Shown: positions 7,946-17,583 of the stretch, piece after piece
How positions within the stretch are numbered: the stretch's first letter is position 1
Layout of the letters: the number at the start of each line of letters is the position of its first letter
Assembly: GCF_001623075.1 (NCBI RefSeq)
Contig: NZ_LMCF01000006.1
Location: 1-64,000 of the forward strand
Direction: 5' to 3'
Length of the DNA stretch: 64,000 bases
DNA from: Pseudovibrio sp. Ad37
GTDB taxonomy: Bacteria; Pseudomonadota; Alphaproteobacteria; Rhizobiales; Stappiaceae
Notes under the pieces: generated by a model
Databases searched by the model: none
What the model saw: only the letters and a program-made list of their open reading frames with translations
Told to the model about the DNA's origin: nothing
Program-made: the position numbers and the translations under genes

Positions 7946-9394
7946 TTAAGAGAGACGCAAACGAGCTGCGAAAAAGCCATCCAAACCGCCAGATGTTTTA
8001 CCTGAGGATGGGTTCTGGCCTGGCATCGCACGGAAGTCGCCTTGAGAATTAATCGCCTCAGCAACGCCGCCCAGCTCATCAGCTGTTACAGGCACACGCT
8101 GCACCTCAGGATGCTCCAGCAACAAGCGCTGAACTTGCAATTCACCCTCTTCCTGTTCCAGCGAACAGGTGCAGTAAACAAGAGTTCCACCCGGCTTCAG
8201 CCAACCCAGTGCTTTTTCAAGCAATTCGTACTGTAGGTCAGCAAGCTTGAGCACATCATCTTCACGCTTCAGCCATGCCACATCTGGGTGACGGCGAATG
8301 GTACCGGTTGCAGAGCAAGGTGCATCCAGCAGAATTGCGTCAAACAGATCAACCGGCACAAATTCACGAAGATCAGAAACTTCAGTCTCAGCTTCCAAAC
8401 CAACGCGCTTCAGATTCTGTGTCAGGCGCTGCAAACGACGGGCTGAGATATCGACAGCTGTCACATCAGCACCAGCAGCAGCAAGCTGCATGGTCTTACC
8501 ACCGGGGGCGGCACACAAATCTGCAACCACTTTGCCTTTGATATCACCCAGCAAGCGGGCTGGAACAGCAGCTGCAGCATCCTGAACCCACCATTTGCCA
8601 TCTTCAAAGCCTTCCAGCTTTTCAATCGGCCCGTCTGGCTGCAAGCGTACGGAATAACCCAGCTGAACTTCACCACCCAGCTTTTCCGCCCAATCATCAC
8701 GATCTGCTGGTACGCTCAGGTCCAGATGCGGCTCCTGCATATGCGCAGCGGACATCGCACGCGCAGCTTCTTCGCCATAAACTTCACACCAGCGCGCAAA
8801 CATCCAATCAGGAGCATTCAGCTTCGCAGTATCTTGCTCAGCAATAATCGCTGCACCTTCACGTGTTGCACGGCGCAGAACGGCATTGACGAGGTTTTTA
8901 TACGGCTTAGCACGTGCATCACGGCCTGCGAGCGTCACAGCCAGAGAAACCGCGGCGTGATCCGGCACGGACATAAAGAACAACTGCGCCATGGCAACAT
9001 GGAGAATGTCCAGAACGCGACCGGTTTTCTCAGGAATAGGACGGTCAAGGAAGCGATCAACCACATCCTGAATCTGACCACGGCGACGCAGCGCGGTGCC
9101 AATAATTGCCCGAACAAGCGCCCGATCATTCGGCTCAAGGCGTTTATAGCCCGGATGACCATTGTTCAGGTCAAGCTCACCATCCAGTGGCATGCGCTTG
9201 CTCAAAACTTTACCAATCAGATCGGTGGCAGCCTTACGAGCTGCGTAGCCGGGATCTTTAAAGGTGCCCTCTACGCTCTCCGTTTCGGAAGCTCTGTCAT
9301 TGTCTCTTGGAGTCTTCGGTGCTCCAGAACGCTTTCTCCCCTTGAACTTGGAGTTTCTGTCCTGAGAGGATGTATTCTTACGCTCTGCGCTCAT
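7946..9394 (-). CDS. rsmB: 16S rRNA (cytosine967-C5)-methyltransferase RsmB
   Basis: Methylates a cytosine in 16S rRNA using S-adenosylmethionine. An NusB-like RNA-binding domain (about 50-190) precedes the Rossmann methyltransferase domain. The SAM-binding loop is DLCAAPGGKT. Both catalytic cysteines are present: motif IV DAPCSATGTIRRHPD and motif VI CTCSLEQEEGE. The N-terminal 50 residues are basic and Ser/Lys-rich, probably disordered. I chose the ATG at 9394 (482 residues), which begins Met-Ser-Ala-Glu-Arg-Lys. The frame extends to 9481, but this adds unusual sequence. The heparinase-like gene and purH follow on the same strand. Confidence 0.95.
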   Translation of the reverse strand: MSAERKNTSSQDRNSKFKGRKRSGAPKTPRDNDRASETESVEGTFKDPGYAARKAATDLIGKVLSKRMPLDGELDLNNGHPGYKRLEPNDRALVRAIIGTALRRRGQIQDVVDRFLDRPIPEKTGRVLDILHVAMAQLFFMSVPDHAAVSLAVTLAGRDARAKPYKNLVNAVLRRATREGAAIIAEQDTAKLNAPDWMFARWCEVYGEEAARAMSAAHMQEPHLDLSVPADRDDWAEKLGGEVQLGYSVRLQPDGPIEKLEGFEDGKWWVQDAAAAVPARLLGDIKGKVVADLCAAPGGKTMQLAAAGADVTAVDISARRLQRLTQNLKRVGLEAETEVSDLREFVPVDLFDAILLDAPCSATGTIRRHPDVAWLKREDDVLKLADLQYELLEKALGWLKPGGTLVYCTCSLEQEEGELQVQRLLLEHPEVQRVPVTADELGGVAEAINSQGDFRAMPGQNPSSGKTSGGLDGFFAARLRLS

Positions 9395-9697
9395 CGTTGA
9401 TCCATGTATTCCAGAATGTGTCGCCAGACCTTCGGCGCCATCTATTCTTTTAAAGATGCATTCTTGTGTGAAGAGCCTCACTCAGAGGCCAACCGGTTTC
9501 ATCAGGTTCCACTAGAGTTTCGGCGGATTACTGCCAGTTGTAACCAAAGGAGAACTGTCAAATCCTGCTCGGCTAACCACAGAACCTTTAATATTGCAAA
9601 GACAATTTGGGAAGCGCGAATAGTTATTCAGGTAAACACGGTACAATCAACAAAGCAAATGCGAGAGACGGTTCGCATTCGCAGATTTCCCTTGCTT

Positions 9698-10726
9698 TTA
9701 GCCCCATGGCCCTTTGGGCTTCCGAGGTTCATCACGACTAGGTTGGTCATGACCACCACGCTGCCCTGATTGGCGGGATGCTCCCCATGGGCCACTTGGG
9801 CGAAGTGTTTCACGCCGCGGCTGAGCTTGTGACGTCTCGCGCACGTTAAAATGACCACCACCGCCAGAACTACGTGTTTCAGTAAAGCCAGCTTCAGAAG
9901 CCATCTGACGAAGCGCCGCAATCCGGTTATCTGTGTTCGGATGTGTCGAGAACAGGTTGTCCATGTTCTGACCGGAAAGCGGATTGATGATGAACATATG
10001 CGCCGTTGCAGGGTTATGTTCTGCATCTTCATTCACAACCCGCGCCGCGCCACCAGCAATCTTATGCAAAGCGGAAGCAAGCCAAAGCGGGTTACCACAA
10101 ATCTGCGCACCCATACGGTCAGCTGCATATTCACGTGTTCTGGAAATCGCCATCTGAACCAAAGCCGCCGCCATTGGTGCAAGGATCATCATCAGGATAG
10201 ACCCAATCAGACCAAGCGGATTGTTGCGGTTTCCGCCAAAGAAAAGCGCAAAGTTCGCCAGCATGGAGACCGCACCAGCGATCGTCGCAGTAATCGTCAT
10301 GATCAGCGTGTCACGGTTTTTCACGTGGGCCAACTCGTGCGCCATCACGCCCGCAACTTCTTCTTTGGAAAGAGAGTTCAAAAGACCAGTCGTCGCTGCA
10401 ACTGCTGCATTCTCAGGGTTTCGGCCTGTCGCAAACGCATTGGGCTGCGGGTTGTTGATCACATAAACCTTCGGCATCGGCAGCTCAGCACGCGCCGCCA
10501 TAGTACGAACCATACCATAAAGCTCCGGGGCCTGTCGTTCATCCACTTCCTGCGCATGGTGCATGGCCAAAACCATGCGATCCGAATTCCAATAGGAGAA
10601 GATGTTCATACCACCGGCGATCAATAGAGCAATCAGCATGCCGGTTTGGCCGCCAAGCATGAAGCCAATACCCATAAACAAAGCGGTCATCGCCGCAAGC
10701 AGCATACCGGTCCGTACATAGTTCAT
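9698..10726 (-). CDS. htpX: Membrane zinc metalloprotease HtpX
   Basis: An M48-family inner-membrane protease that degrades misfolded membrane proteins under envelope stress. Two N-terminal membrane segments (about 5-24 and 27-45) are followed by the zinc site [10 protein letters not shown] near residue 127, two more hydrophobic segments, and [10 protein letters not shown] supplying the glutamate ligand. The ATG at 10726 (342 residues) gives the standard MNYVRTGM-type start, with GGAG ten bases upstream. The last 55 residues are a Gly/Pro/Arg-rich tail ending PKGPWG, longer than in the E. coli protein and probably disordered. It is transcribed away from the SDH assembly factor gene. Confidence 0.96.
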   Translation of the reverse strand: MNYVRTGMLLAAMTALFMGIGFMLGGQTGMLIALLIAGGMNIFSYWNSDRMVLAMHHAQEVDERQAPELYGMVRTMAARAELPMPKVYVINNPQPNAFATGRNPENAAVAATTGLLNSLSKEEVAGVMAHELAHVKNRDTLIMTITATIAGAVSMLANFALFFGGNRNNPLGLIGSILMMILAPMAAALVQMAISRTREYAADRMGAQICGNPLWLASALHKIAGGAARVVNEDAEHNPATAHMFIINPLSGQNMDNLFSTHPNTDNRIAALRQMASEAGFTETRSSGGGGHFNVRETSQAQPRRETLRPSGPWGASRQSGQRGGHDQPSRDEPRKPKGPWG

Positions 10727-10938
10727 GGTTTCAATGCTCCAATCTGTTCTCTTAGTTCGCCAATTCCGTCGGTCATCCACCAATGAACGCAGTGCCCATT
10801 GCAAAATACAGGCTCACGCGCCTATATCTAAGCCTACGCGATCATTGTGAAACTACCACTACCAGCTTAAGTGGTAGCTCCAAATGGCAAACGCAAGCTT
10901 ACAACAGCGATAAGCAGCATCAGCCAACCGGGATTGAA

Positions 10939-11202
10939 ATGGAAAAAGACAACAAATCAGCCGTCGAAAACTTTAAAACACAAGAAGTCGATACGACGGA
11001 GCAGATTGAAGAAGCGTCGAAAAAACGCCGGTTTGAAGAACTGCCCCCTGCCGCCCAACGCGCTTTAAAAGAAGCCGAAGAGCGCCGCGCAGAGATCGAT
11101 GCTGCCCAAAAAGAAATGCCGAAAGAGCTCAATGGCCGCGGTGGCCTGGACCCTGCCCGCTACAGCGATTGGGAAGTCAAAGGCATTACCAGCGATTTTT
11201 AG
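10939..11202 (+). CDS. DUF1674 protein, likely succinate dehydrogenase assembly factor 4
   Basis: An 87-residue protein whose C-terminal half is the DUF1674/SDHAF4 signature: ELPPAAQRALKEAEERR, then GGLDPARYSDWEVKGITSDF ending exactly at the stop. The family binds the flavinylated SdhA subunit and aids its assembly into complex II. The N-terminal half is charged and of low complexity. The frame is open further upstream, but ATG 10939 (M-E-K-D-N) follows GGGA and gives the family's length. It is divergent from htpX. No sdh genes lie nearby, which is usual for this family. Confidence 0.9.
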   Translation: MEKDNKSAVENFKTQEVDTTEQIEEASKKRRFEELPPAAQRALKEAEERRAEIDAAQKEMPKELNGRGGLDPARYSDWEVKGITSDF

Positions 11203-11250
11203 AGCGCAATCGTCAATAATGGTTCCGGCTTTCAGATAAGAACACACACG
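11201..11250. repeat. Degenerate copy of the palindromic intergenic element
   Basis: TTAGAGCG at about 11199-11206 overlaps the DUF1674 stop, and TTTCAGATAAG at 11230-11240 matches the same string in the element at 7752-7794 (7777-7787). The right-hand arm has decayed, so no hairpin is expected. It lies between two convergent genes. Confidence 0.35.
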
Positions 11251-11261
11251 TAGCCAGCTCC

Positions 11262-12266
11262 CTAGAAGATCTTAAACCATCGGACGACCGCAAACAGTCC
11301 CACACCGATAAAGATCAGAATCCCGCTAACAATACTAAACGCAACCGGATCATGGCTTCCCGGAATGCCGCCCACATTAACGCCGAGTAATCCAGTTACA
11401 AAGCTAAGCGGCAGAAACACAACGGCAATTGCCGCCATCATCAGCATATAGCGGTTGGTGTTCTCTGATCGTTTAAACATGATCTGGTCGTGAACTATTT
11501 CTGCTCGTTCACGGATAGCATCCATCTCCTCGGCAATTCGAAGGGCTCGGTCACCCGCTTCACGAACGCGGCGTTTGTTGATCCGATTGACCCATTCAAA
11601 CTTCTCAATTTCAAAATTCCTTAAGATATCCAGATGCGCCAGCATGCTGCGTCTAACAATGGTTGCCAACCGACGAACCTGCGCGAGTTCGCTTTCCCAA
11701 GGATGATCTCCTGTCTCCAGCACCACATCTTCAAGATGATCGATCCTGCCCTGAAGCACCTCAACCATTTCTTCAGCACGTTCCGCTATCGCCAGCACCA
11801 ATCGAGCCCAGAATTCTGCCGTACTTTCCGGTGGCACACGGGCCTTGAACCCCTCAACCAAACTTTGAAAAACATCCAGCGGATCGTGCCAGATGCAGAT
11901 CATCCGCTTAGCATCCACCCAGATCTGGGCACATTCCATGTCGCCGCTTTCCTGTTTCGGCAACTCATTGAAAACGTTGATGGCAATAAACGCCCCTTTT
12001 GTACGTACATGGCAATGCGGACGTACCTCTCGGGCCAGAAGACCATCAATATCGTTGTGTTCCAGCCCAATTTCTTCAAGAAATTCGCGGTTCTGAGCGG
12101 CAACCCGTTGCAAATAAGCCCAATAAAATTCGTCGGGCTCCAGCTCATAGTCACGCAGCTGTTCTAGCGTGAGTCTGCGCATGCCTTTTGACTTGGAAAA
12201 GACAATGACAAATGAAGAATCCAAATGAATCTGGCTCGCTTCAATATTTTCTGTGGTTTGTGCCAT
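11262..12266 (-). CDS. zntB: CorA-family divalent cation transporter, ZntB type
   Basis: A 334-residue 2-TM-GxN transporter: a large cytosolic funnel domain, a long helix (about 170-265), then two C-terminal membrane helices (about 272-292 and 305-327). The selectivity loop between them reads TGLLGVNVGGIPG, the Gly-Val-Asn form with the GGIPG extension typical of ZntB rather than classical CorA (YGMN). ZntB proteins move Zn2+ across the inner membrane, and Mg2+ or other metals are possible. The protein forms pentamers in the family. It is divergent from the aminotransferase gene; a 25-base dyad lies between them at 12381-12405. The symbol is based on the motif only. Confidence 0.88.
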   Translation of the reverse strand: MAQTTENIEASQIHLDSSFVIVFSKSKGMRRLTLEQLRDYELEPDEFYWAYLQRVAAQNREFLEEIGLEHNDIDGLLAREVRPHCHVRTKGAFIAINVFNELPKQESGDMECAQIWVDAKRMICIWHDPLDVFQSLVEGFKARVPPESTAEFWARLVLAIAERAEEMVEVLQGRIDHLEDVVLETGDHPWESELAQVRRLATIVRRSMLAHLDILRNFEIEKFEWVNRINKRRVREAGDRALRIAEEMDAIRERAEIVHDQIMFKRSENTNRYMLMMAAIAVVFLPLSFVTGLLGVNVGGIPGSHDPVAFSIVSGILIFIGVGLFAVVRWFKIF

Positions 12267-12380
12267 TCCGACAAATCCCGGCCCAAGTTCGATCCTAACT
12301 CAACGCACACATCAAAACCCACACTTCTAAAAAATCAGATGACAAACCCCAGAAGAAACACCTATTCAGCTTAGCGCACA

Positions 12381-12405
12381 GTAAATTGGTTAACAGCCAA
12401 TTTAC
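12381..12405. promoter_or_regulatory. 25-base inverted repeat between divergent genes
   Basis: GTAAATTGG (12381-12389) and CCAATTTAC (12397-12405) are perfect nine-base arms around seven bases. It lies 64 bases before the aminotransferase GTG and 114 bases before the ZntB start. No T-run follows on either strand, so it reads as a protein-binding site rather than a terminator. It could also be a 5' UTR hairpin. Confidence 0.5.
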
Positions 12406-12468
12406 CAAAAAACACTAGAGTTTTGGTGCTCCGAGCATTTGTTGTAAATCATTCCTGCGAGGATTCTT

Positions 12469-13665
12469 GTGTCCACGAAAGAAATTGAGAAAAAATCTAG
12501 CGGAGGAAACCCGTTTCAGCGGCTGAATCAGCAGCTCGCTGGAATCGAACCGGGTCTTGATCCAATTGTCATGACAATCGGTGAACCGCGTCATGAACCT
12601 CCAAGCTACGTCATTGAAGTACTTGAAGAAAATCAGAACGGTTTCCGCAAGTATCCTGCAATTCGTGGTACAGATGAATTCCGTGCAGCTGTTGGCAAAT
12701 GGGTCAAAAACCGTTTTCAACTCTCTGATGCCTTCGATCCGGACAAAAGCGTTATTCCGCTCAACGGCTCTCGCGAAGGACTTGTCTTTGGCTGTGTTTG
12801 CGCTCGCGACTATCTGAAGAAAGACGGTAAGCCGGCTGTTATTTTGCCGAACCCGTTTTACCAATCCTATGGTGCAGGTGCTCATATTGCGGGTGCTGAC
12901 GAAATTCTTTTGCCAGAACCAGCAGACGGAGTTTTGCCTGATCTGGATGCCATCGATCCAGCTTTGCTCGACCGCACCGTCGCATTCTATTTCGCGTCCC
13001 CCGCCAACCCACAAGGCACCGTTGCGCCTATGGAGTATTGGCAAAAGCTCATCAAGCTGGCACGCAAACACAACTTTCTGCTCTTCGCTGATGAGTGCTA
13101 CTCTGAAATCTATCGCGACACGCCTCCAACAGGCATTTTGGAGGCCGCAGAAGCTCTTGATGGCACGCTGAAAAATGTCGTGACATTCAACTCATTGTCC
13201 AAACGCTCTAACCTCCCCGGCGCACGCTGTGGCTTTGCTGCCGGAGATCCGGAGTTCATTCAGTTCTTCGCCGATTTCCGCAATGTTGCAGCACCTCAAG
13301 TCCCAATGCCTGTGCAGGCGCTCGCCGTTCGTGCGTTCGGAGATGAAGGACACGTGATCGAAAACCGCCGCCTCTACAATAAAAAATACGACGCCGCAGA
13401 GGAAATGCTATCTCCTCTATTTGGCTCAGTACGTAAAGATGGCGGCTTTTTCCTCTGGCTGGATGTTTCCCGCTGGGGTTCTGGAACACAGGTCGCTGAA
13501 AAGCTCTGGCGTGAAGTGGGCGTAAAGTCCTTGCCAGGAGCTTACATCGCCTCTGATATGCCGGACGGCTCCAACCCCGGTGACAAATATATTCGCCTCG
13601 CCCTCGTTGAATCTTTGGAAGTCAGCAAGGAAGCTTTCCGAAGAATTTTGGACTCTCTGGAGTAA
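12469..13665 (+). CDS. dapC: PLP aminotransferase, probable N-succinyldiaminopimelate aminotransferase
   Basis: A 398-residue fold-type I class I/II aminotransferase. The PLP lysine lies in FNSLSKRSNLPGARCGF (near residue 247). ANPQGTVAP and the downstream Asp-Glu-Cys-Tyr-Ser-Glu (cofactor aspartate) are intact. SLSKRSNLPG matches DapC, which converts N-succinyl-L,L-diaminopimelate and 2-oxoglutarate from or to N-succinyl-2-amino-6-oxopimelate in lysine and peptidoglycan precursor synthesis. Other dicarboxylate or aromatic specificities remain possible. The start is GTG with GAGG six bases upstream. Its stop is four bases before ftsK, so the two are almost certainly co-transcribed. Confidence 0.85.
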   Translation: MSTKEIEKKSSGGNPFQRLNQQLAGIEPGLDPIVMTIGEPRHEPPSYVIEVLEENQNGFRKYPAIRGTDEFRAAVGKWVKNRFQLSDAFDPDKSVIPLNGSREGLVFGCVCARDYLKKDGKPAVILPNPFYQSYGAGAHIAGADEILLPEPADGVLPDLDAIDPALLDRTVAFYFASPANPQGTVAPMEYWQKLIKLARKHNFLLFADECYSEIYRDTPPTGILEAAEALDGTLKNVVTFNSLSKRSNLPGARCGFAAGDPEFIQFFADFRNVAAPQVPMPVQALAVRAFGDEGHVIENRRLYNKKYDAAEEMLSPLFGSVRKDGGFFLWLDVSRWGSGTQVAEKLWREVGVKSLPGAYIASDMPDGSNPGDKYIRLALVESLEVSKEAFRRILDSLE

Positions 13666-13669
13666 TTGA

Positions 13670-16567
13670 ATGCGTCAGGCTGCTGCAATGCAACGACCAA
13701 AAGCAAGCTCTGTTTCACTGGCTGACACAGAGAGCCCGATCAAGCGCTTTATCAAAAGCAACATAATCGTCATTGGTGGCGCGGTGATCCTCGTCATCGG
13801 TCTCTGTGTGGCGGCAGCCCTCGCAACATGGTCAACGGACGACCCAAGCTTGAATCACGCAACCAATGCGGAGATTCACAATGCACTGGGTCAGACTGGA
13901 GCCATTGTTGCAGACGTTTTGATGCAGACAATCGGGCTGGCAACAGCTGTCTTTCTGGTGCCCATCTTCATCTGGGGTTGGCGCCTGTCTCTCAAGTATA
14001 CATCCGGCGTCACCCGTAAACGCTTTCTGACATGGCTTGTCGGAACCGTGCTGTTTGCAGGTGGTCTGGCGGCCATTCCAATTCCATCAAGCTGGCCATT
14101 GCCAACAGGACTTGGCGGTTTCCTTGGCGACTGGATCTTCTCAGTTCCAACTGCAATCCTGCCAGAGCTCTCGACCGGCATGAGAACCCTGACCGGTGCT
14201 GTCGGCCTTGGCCTGCCTTCGATTGTGCTATTAGCTTACGCAGCTGGTCTCATCGGCAAAGACCCAACCCCGGCAGAGTTCACCGAAGACGAAGCCGTTG
14301 AAGATGAATACACTCCTCACGAAGCATTGCCGTTCACGGAAGATTCTGAGGAAGACTATGACGGCGAAAATAACCGCTACTACGCAATTATTGGCGCACT
14401 AAGCCACTGGAAGCTCATGGCAACCAGCGCGATCCAGCGCACGGTCTTCAAGCGTAAGCTGGTCACTGAGCAAAATTGGCAGGAAGAAGATTATGCAACA
14501 GCTCCGCATGATCCAAACCAACCTCAGCAGCCTGAATACTACGAAGAAGAACAGCACGACCAACAGGCAGATCAGCAGTGGGAAGAGCACGGAGCTGATG
14601 AAGACGAGCCCGCTGAAAAAGACAACCTAGTCTCTCGTTTAAGACGCAAAGTAGCATCCAAACTCATGTCTGTCGAAGACGATGGCCTCAGCGATTATTA
14701 TCAGCAGGAAGATCAGGCTGAGCGGTCAGATGTGCAGTTTGACCCGCAACACGACAACACCCAACATTATGCCGCACCAAACGAGCACTATCCTGAAGAA
14801 CAGTGGGAGCCCGTTCCTGCAGGTGAACCTGTTTATGATGAACAGGGATATGTGCTCGGACCAGATGAATACCATGAGGGCGAAGACCTTCATCTCGGCC
14901 CTCAGCCAGATGCACCGATCGGCATTGCAAGTCCTGATGAGCAAGAACCACCAATGCAGACGGCGCCTCAACAACAGCCACCACGCCCTGCTCCGGGGCG
15001 CTCTGTACCGCGCCCGTTTGCTCAGGAAAAAAGATCTACCGCAATTATCAAACAACCACCGTTTGAATTGCCAAGCATCGAGCTGCTCGCTGAGCCTCAG
15101 GCAGACGGCAAACAGCGCCTGAGTAAAGACGCACTTGAGCAAAACGCCCGTATTCTGGAAGGCGTGCTGGGTGACTTTGGCGTCCGTGGTGAAATCATCG
15201 CAGTTCGCCCGGGACCTGTTGTCACGCTTTACGAACTGGAACCAGCTCCGGGTATCAAATCTTCCCGCGTTATTGGCCTGGCAGACGACATCGCCCGTTC
15301 CATGAGCGCGATCTCTGCACGTGTAGCCGTTATTCCGGGCAAAAACGCCATCGGTATCGAGCTGCCAAACGCCAAGCGCGAAACCGTATACCTTCGCGAA
15401 CTTCTGGACTCTGAGGACTTTGACGCGTCCAAGGCAAAGCTGGCCATGGCCCTCGGCAAAACCATTAATGGTGAAGCCGTCATCGCCGACCTTGCCCGCA
15501 TGCCTCACTTGCTCGTGGCGGGTACCACAGGCTCTGGTAAGTCCGTTTCCGTCAACACCATGATCCTCTCCCTGCTCTACAGACTCACCCCTGAGCAGTG
15601 TAAGATGATCATGATCGATCCGAAGATGCTGGAACTGTCCATTTATGACGGCATTCCGCACCTTCTCACCCCTGTTGTGACCGATCCGAACAAAGCCGTC
15701 GTGGCTTTGAAATGGACCGTTCGTGAGATGGAAGATCGCTACAAGAAAATGTCCAAGATGGGCGTGCGCAATATCGACGGGTACAATACCCGCATTGAGC
15801 AAGCCATGAAGAAGGGCGAAAGCTTCACCCGAACCGTTCAGACCGGTTTTGACAAAAACACTGGCGAGCCAATCTTCGAAGAAGAAGAACTGCCAATGGA
15901 GAAAATGCCGTACATCGTCGTCGTCGTTGATGAGATGGCTGATCTCATGATGGTGGCCGGTAAGGACATTGAAGGCGCAATCCAACGTCTGGCACAGATG
16001 GCCCGTGCAGCTGGTATCCACCTGATCATGGCAACCCAGCGTCCATCAGTGGACGTCATCACCGGCACTATTAAAGCCAACTTCCCAACCCGTATTTCGT
16101 TCCAGGTGACGTCTAAGATCGACAGTCGCACAATCCTTGGCGAAATGGGCGCAGAACAGCTGCTTGGCATGGGTGACATGCTTTACATGGCAGCAGGCGG
16201 TAGAACACAACGTGTTCACGGTCCATTCGTCGCTGATGATGAAGTGGAAGACATCGTTTCACACCTCAAAGAGCAAGGCACACCAACTTATCTCTCTGAC
16301 GTGACTGAAGACGCCGAGTCTGAAGGCGGTTACGATGCCCTGACGCAAGGCTCCGGCAACGCAACCAACGACCTGTTCGATCAGGCCGTCGCAATCGTCG
16401 CCAGAGACCGCAAAGCATCGACCTCCTACATTCAGCGCCGCCTCTCAATCGGTTACAACCGTGCAGCTTCTCTTATTGAGCGCATGGAGCAGGAAGGCAT
16501 GATCAGCCCAGCGAACCATGCCGGTAAGCGTGAAATCCTGCTTCCAGAAAACGGCGAACAGTTCTGA
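13670..16567 (+). CDS. ftsK: DNA translocase FtsK
   Basis: A 965-residue septal protein that couples division to chromosome segregation. Four N-terminal membrane helices fall within residues 25-190. A linker of about 270 residues rich in Glu, Asp, Gln, Tyr and Pro follows, then the RecA-like motor with Walker A GTTGSGKS near residue 620 and Walker [13 protein letters not shown]. The C-terminal winged-helix gamma domain (last 65 residues, [19 protein letters not shown]) reads KOPS polarity sequences and contacts XerD. GGAG lies nine bases before the ATG, and only four bases separate it from the aminotransferase. A perfect 12-base inverted repeat follows the gene. Confidence 0.98.
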   Translation: MRQAAAMQRPKASSVSLADTESPIKRFIKSNIIVIGGAVILVIGLCVAAALATWSTDDPSLNHATNAEIHNALGQTGAIVADVLMQTIGLATAVFLVPIFIWGWRLSLKYTSGVTRKRFLTWLVGTVLFAGGLAAIPIPSSWPLPTGLGGFLGDWIFSVPTAILPELSTGMRTLTGAVGLGLPSIVLLAYAAGLIGKDPTPAEFTEDEAVEDEYTPHEALPFTEDSEEDYDGENNRYYAIIGALSHWKLMATSAIQRTVFKRKLVTEQNWQEEDYATAPHDPNQPQQPEYYEEEQHDQQADQQWEEHGADEDEPAEKDNLVSRLRRKVASKLMSVEDDGLSDYYQQEDQAERSDVQFDPQHDNTQHYAAPNEHYPEEQWEPVPAGEPVYDEQGYVLGPDEYHEGEDLHLGPQPDAPIGIASPDEQEPPMQTAPQQQPPRPAPGRSVPRPFAQEKRSTAIIKQPPFELPSIELLAEPQADGKQRLSKDALEQNARILEGVLGDFGVRGEIIAVRPGPVVTLYELEPAPGIKSSRVIGLADDIARSMSAISARVAVIPGKNAIGIELPNAKRETVYLRELLDSEDFDASKAKLAMALGKTINGEAVIADLARMPHLLVAGTTGSGKSVSVNTMILSLLYRLTPEQCKMIMIDPKMLELSIYDGIPHLLTPVVTDPNKAVVALKWTVREMEDRYKKMSKMGVRNIDGYNTRIEQAMKKGESFTRTVQTGFDKNTGEPIFEEEELPMEKMPYIVVVVDEMADLMMVAGKDIEGAIQRLAQMARAAGIHLIMATQRPSVDVITGTIKANFPTRISFQVTSKIDSRTILGEMGAEQLLGMGDMLYMAAGGRTQRVHGPFVADDEVEDIVSHLKEQGTPTYLSDVTEDAESEGGYDALTQGSGNATNDLFDQAVAIVARDRKASTSYIQRRLSIGYNRAASLIERMEQEGMISPANHAGKREILLPENGEQF

Positions 16568-16575
16568 TACCTCTC

Positions 16576-16619
16576 TTACAGCAGTCTGCCTACAGCCAAT
16601 CACGAGGAGACTGCTGTAA
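16576..16619 (+). terminator. Long inverted repeat after ftsK, possible terminator
   Basis: TTACAGCAGTCT (16576-16587) pairs perfectly with AGACTGCTGTAA (16608-16619) around 20 bases, starting eight bases past the ftsK stop. There is no T-run, so it may act as an mRNA 3' stabiliser or a factor-dependent terminator rather than an intrinsic one. Confidence 0.5.
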
Positions 16620-16821
16620 AACACTCCCGAAAAGTTGATCAGTCATTTCGGAGATCTCTAGGCGAATTTATGGAATTTGAGGCATATGCCCCATCTTCGC
16701 CTTATGGTAACGATAGCCTATCAGAATGAGGGTTCACAAATAACCGCAAGCTGGATTTAGAGAAGAGTTAATCAACTCGCTTTACGGTTGTTCTACGAGT
16801 TTTGACAGCGGAGTTATATTT

Positions 16822-17511
16822 ATGATTGCATCTCAGGCGATCTCTTTTGGTAGGATTGGCAAAAGCCTCGCAATTGCAGCAGCGCTTTTTATTGGTTCTG
16901 TCCCACTAACTGCGGAACACTCCGCCGCTCAAACAGCCCAGCAAGCGCAGCCAGTCGCGCTGACCAACGTGCAAGCCATTGACGCCGTTAGCAAGTATTT
17001 CAATTCCGTCCGCAATATGCACGGCAAGTTCGTGCAGTTTGGCCCAACCGGCGGGCGTGTAGAAGGCCAGTTCTTCATCAGCCGCCCGGGCAAAGTCCGC
17101 TTCTACTACAACAAGCCTTCTACACTCGACATCATTGCTGACGGCAGCATGGTTTCGGTGAAGGACCGTAAGTTGCAGACACAGGACATCTGGCCTCTTT
17201 CCCAGACACCGCTGCGCTTCCTGCTGGCTGATAAAATCGACCTCAAGACAGACGCCAATGTAACCAACGTGGTTGTTGAACCAGATCTCATCACAATCGC
17301 GATCGACGATAAAACCCGTTTCACATCTGGCCGCCTGACGCTGATTTTCGACGCAAGAAACTACAAGCTCAAACAATGGACTGTACGCGACGCACAGGGT
17401 TACGACACGTCTGTTGCCATTTATGACGTGACTGAGAACGGCGCGACTAACCCGGATCTGTTCAAGATTGATTACATCGCGAATTCCCGTCAGCGACGCG
17501 GCAACAACTAG
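16822..17511 (+). CDS. lolA: Outer-membrane lipoprotein carrier protein LolA-like
   Basis: A 229-residue periplasmic protein that carries lipoproteins from the inner membrane LolCDE complex to the outer membrane. A signal peptide covers about residues 1-37 (basic start, hydrophobic AIAAALFIGSVPL, Ala-X-Ala-like HSAAQ). The mature part shows the LolA pattern: a Gly-Lys-Phe-Val-Gln-Phe strand, PGKVRFYYNKPS, and a half-barrel of alternating strands. LolA after ftsK is a common alphaproteobacterial order. The 254-base gap and own leader suggest a separate promoter. A TTCG-loop terminator at 17541-17565 ends it. Confidence 0.92.
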   Translation: MIASQAISFGRIGKSLAIAAALFIGSVPLTAEHSAAQTAQQAQPVALTNVQAIDAVSKYFNSVRNMHGKFVQFGPTGGRVEGQFFISRPGKVRFYYNKPSTLDIIADGSMVSVKDRKLQTQDIWPLSQTPLRFLLADKIDLKTDANVTNVVVEPDLITIAIDDKTRFTSGRLTLIFDARNYKLKQWTVRDAQGYDTSVAIYDVTENGATNPDLFKIDYIANSRQRRGNN

Positions 17512-17540
17512 AGCCTTAAGCAAAATTCTGATGTATGAAG

Positions 17541-17565
17541 AGGAGTGCTTCGGCGCTCCTTTTTT
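17541..17565 (+). terminator. Rho-independent terminator after lolA
   Basis: AGGAGTGC and GCGCTCCT form an eight-base stem (one G-T wobble) closed by a TTCG tetraloop, followed by TTTTT. It begins 30 bases past the lolA stop and ends 18 bases before the ATP-grasp gene. Confidence 0.93.
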
Positions 17566-17583
17566 ACTAGCTTGAGAACTTGA

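Noticed and set aside
14726-16021. 431-codon minus-strand frame inside ftsK
   Set aside because: Antisense shadow of the FtsK motor domain; His/Arg/Phe-rich, with no recognisable domain.
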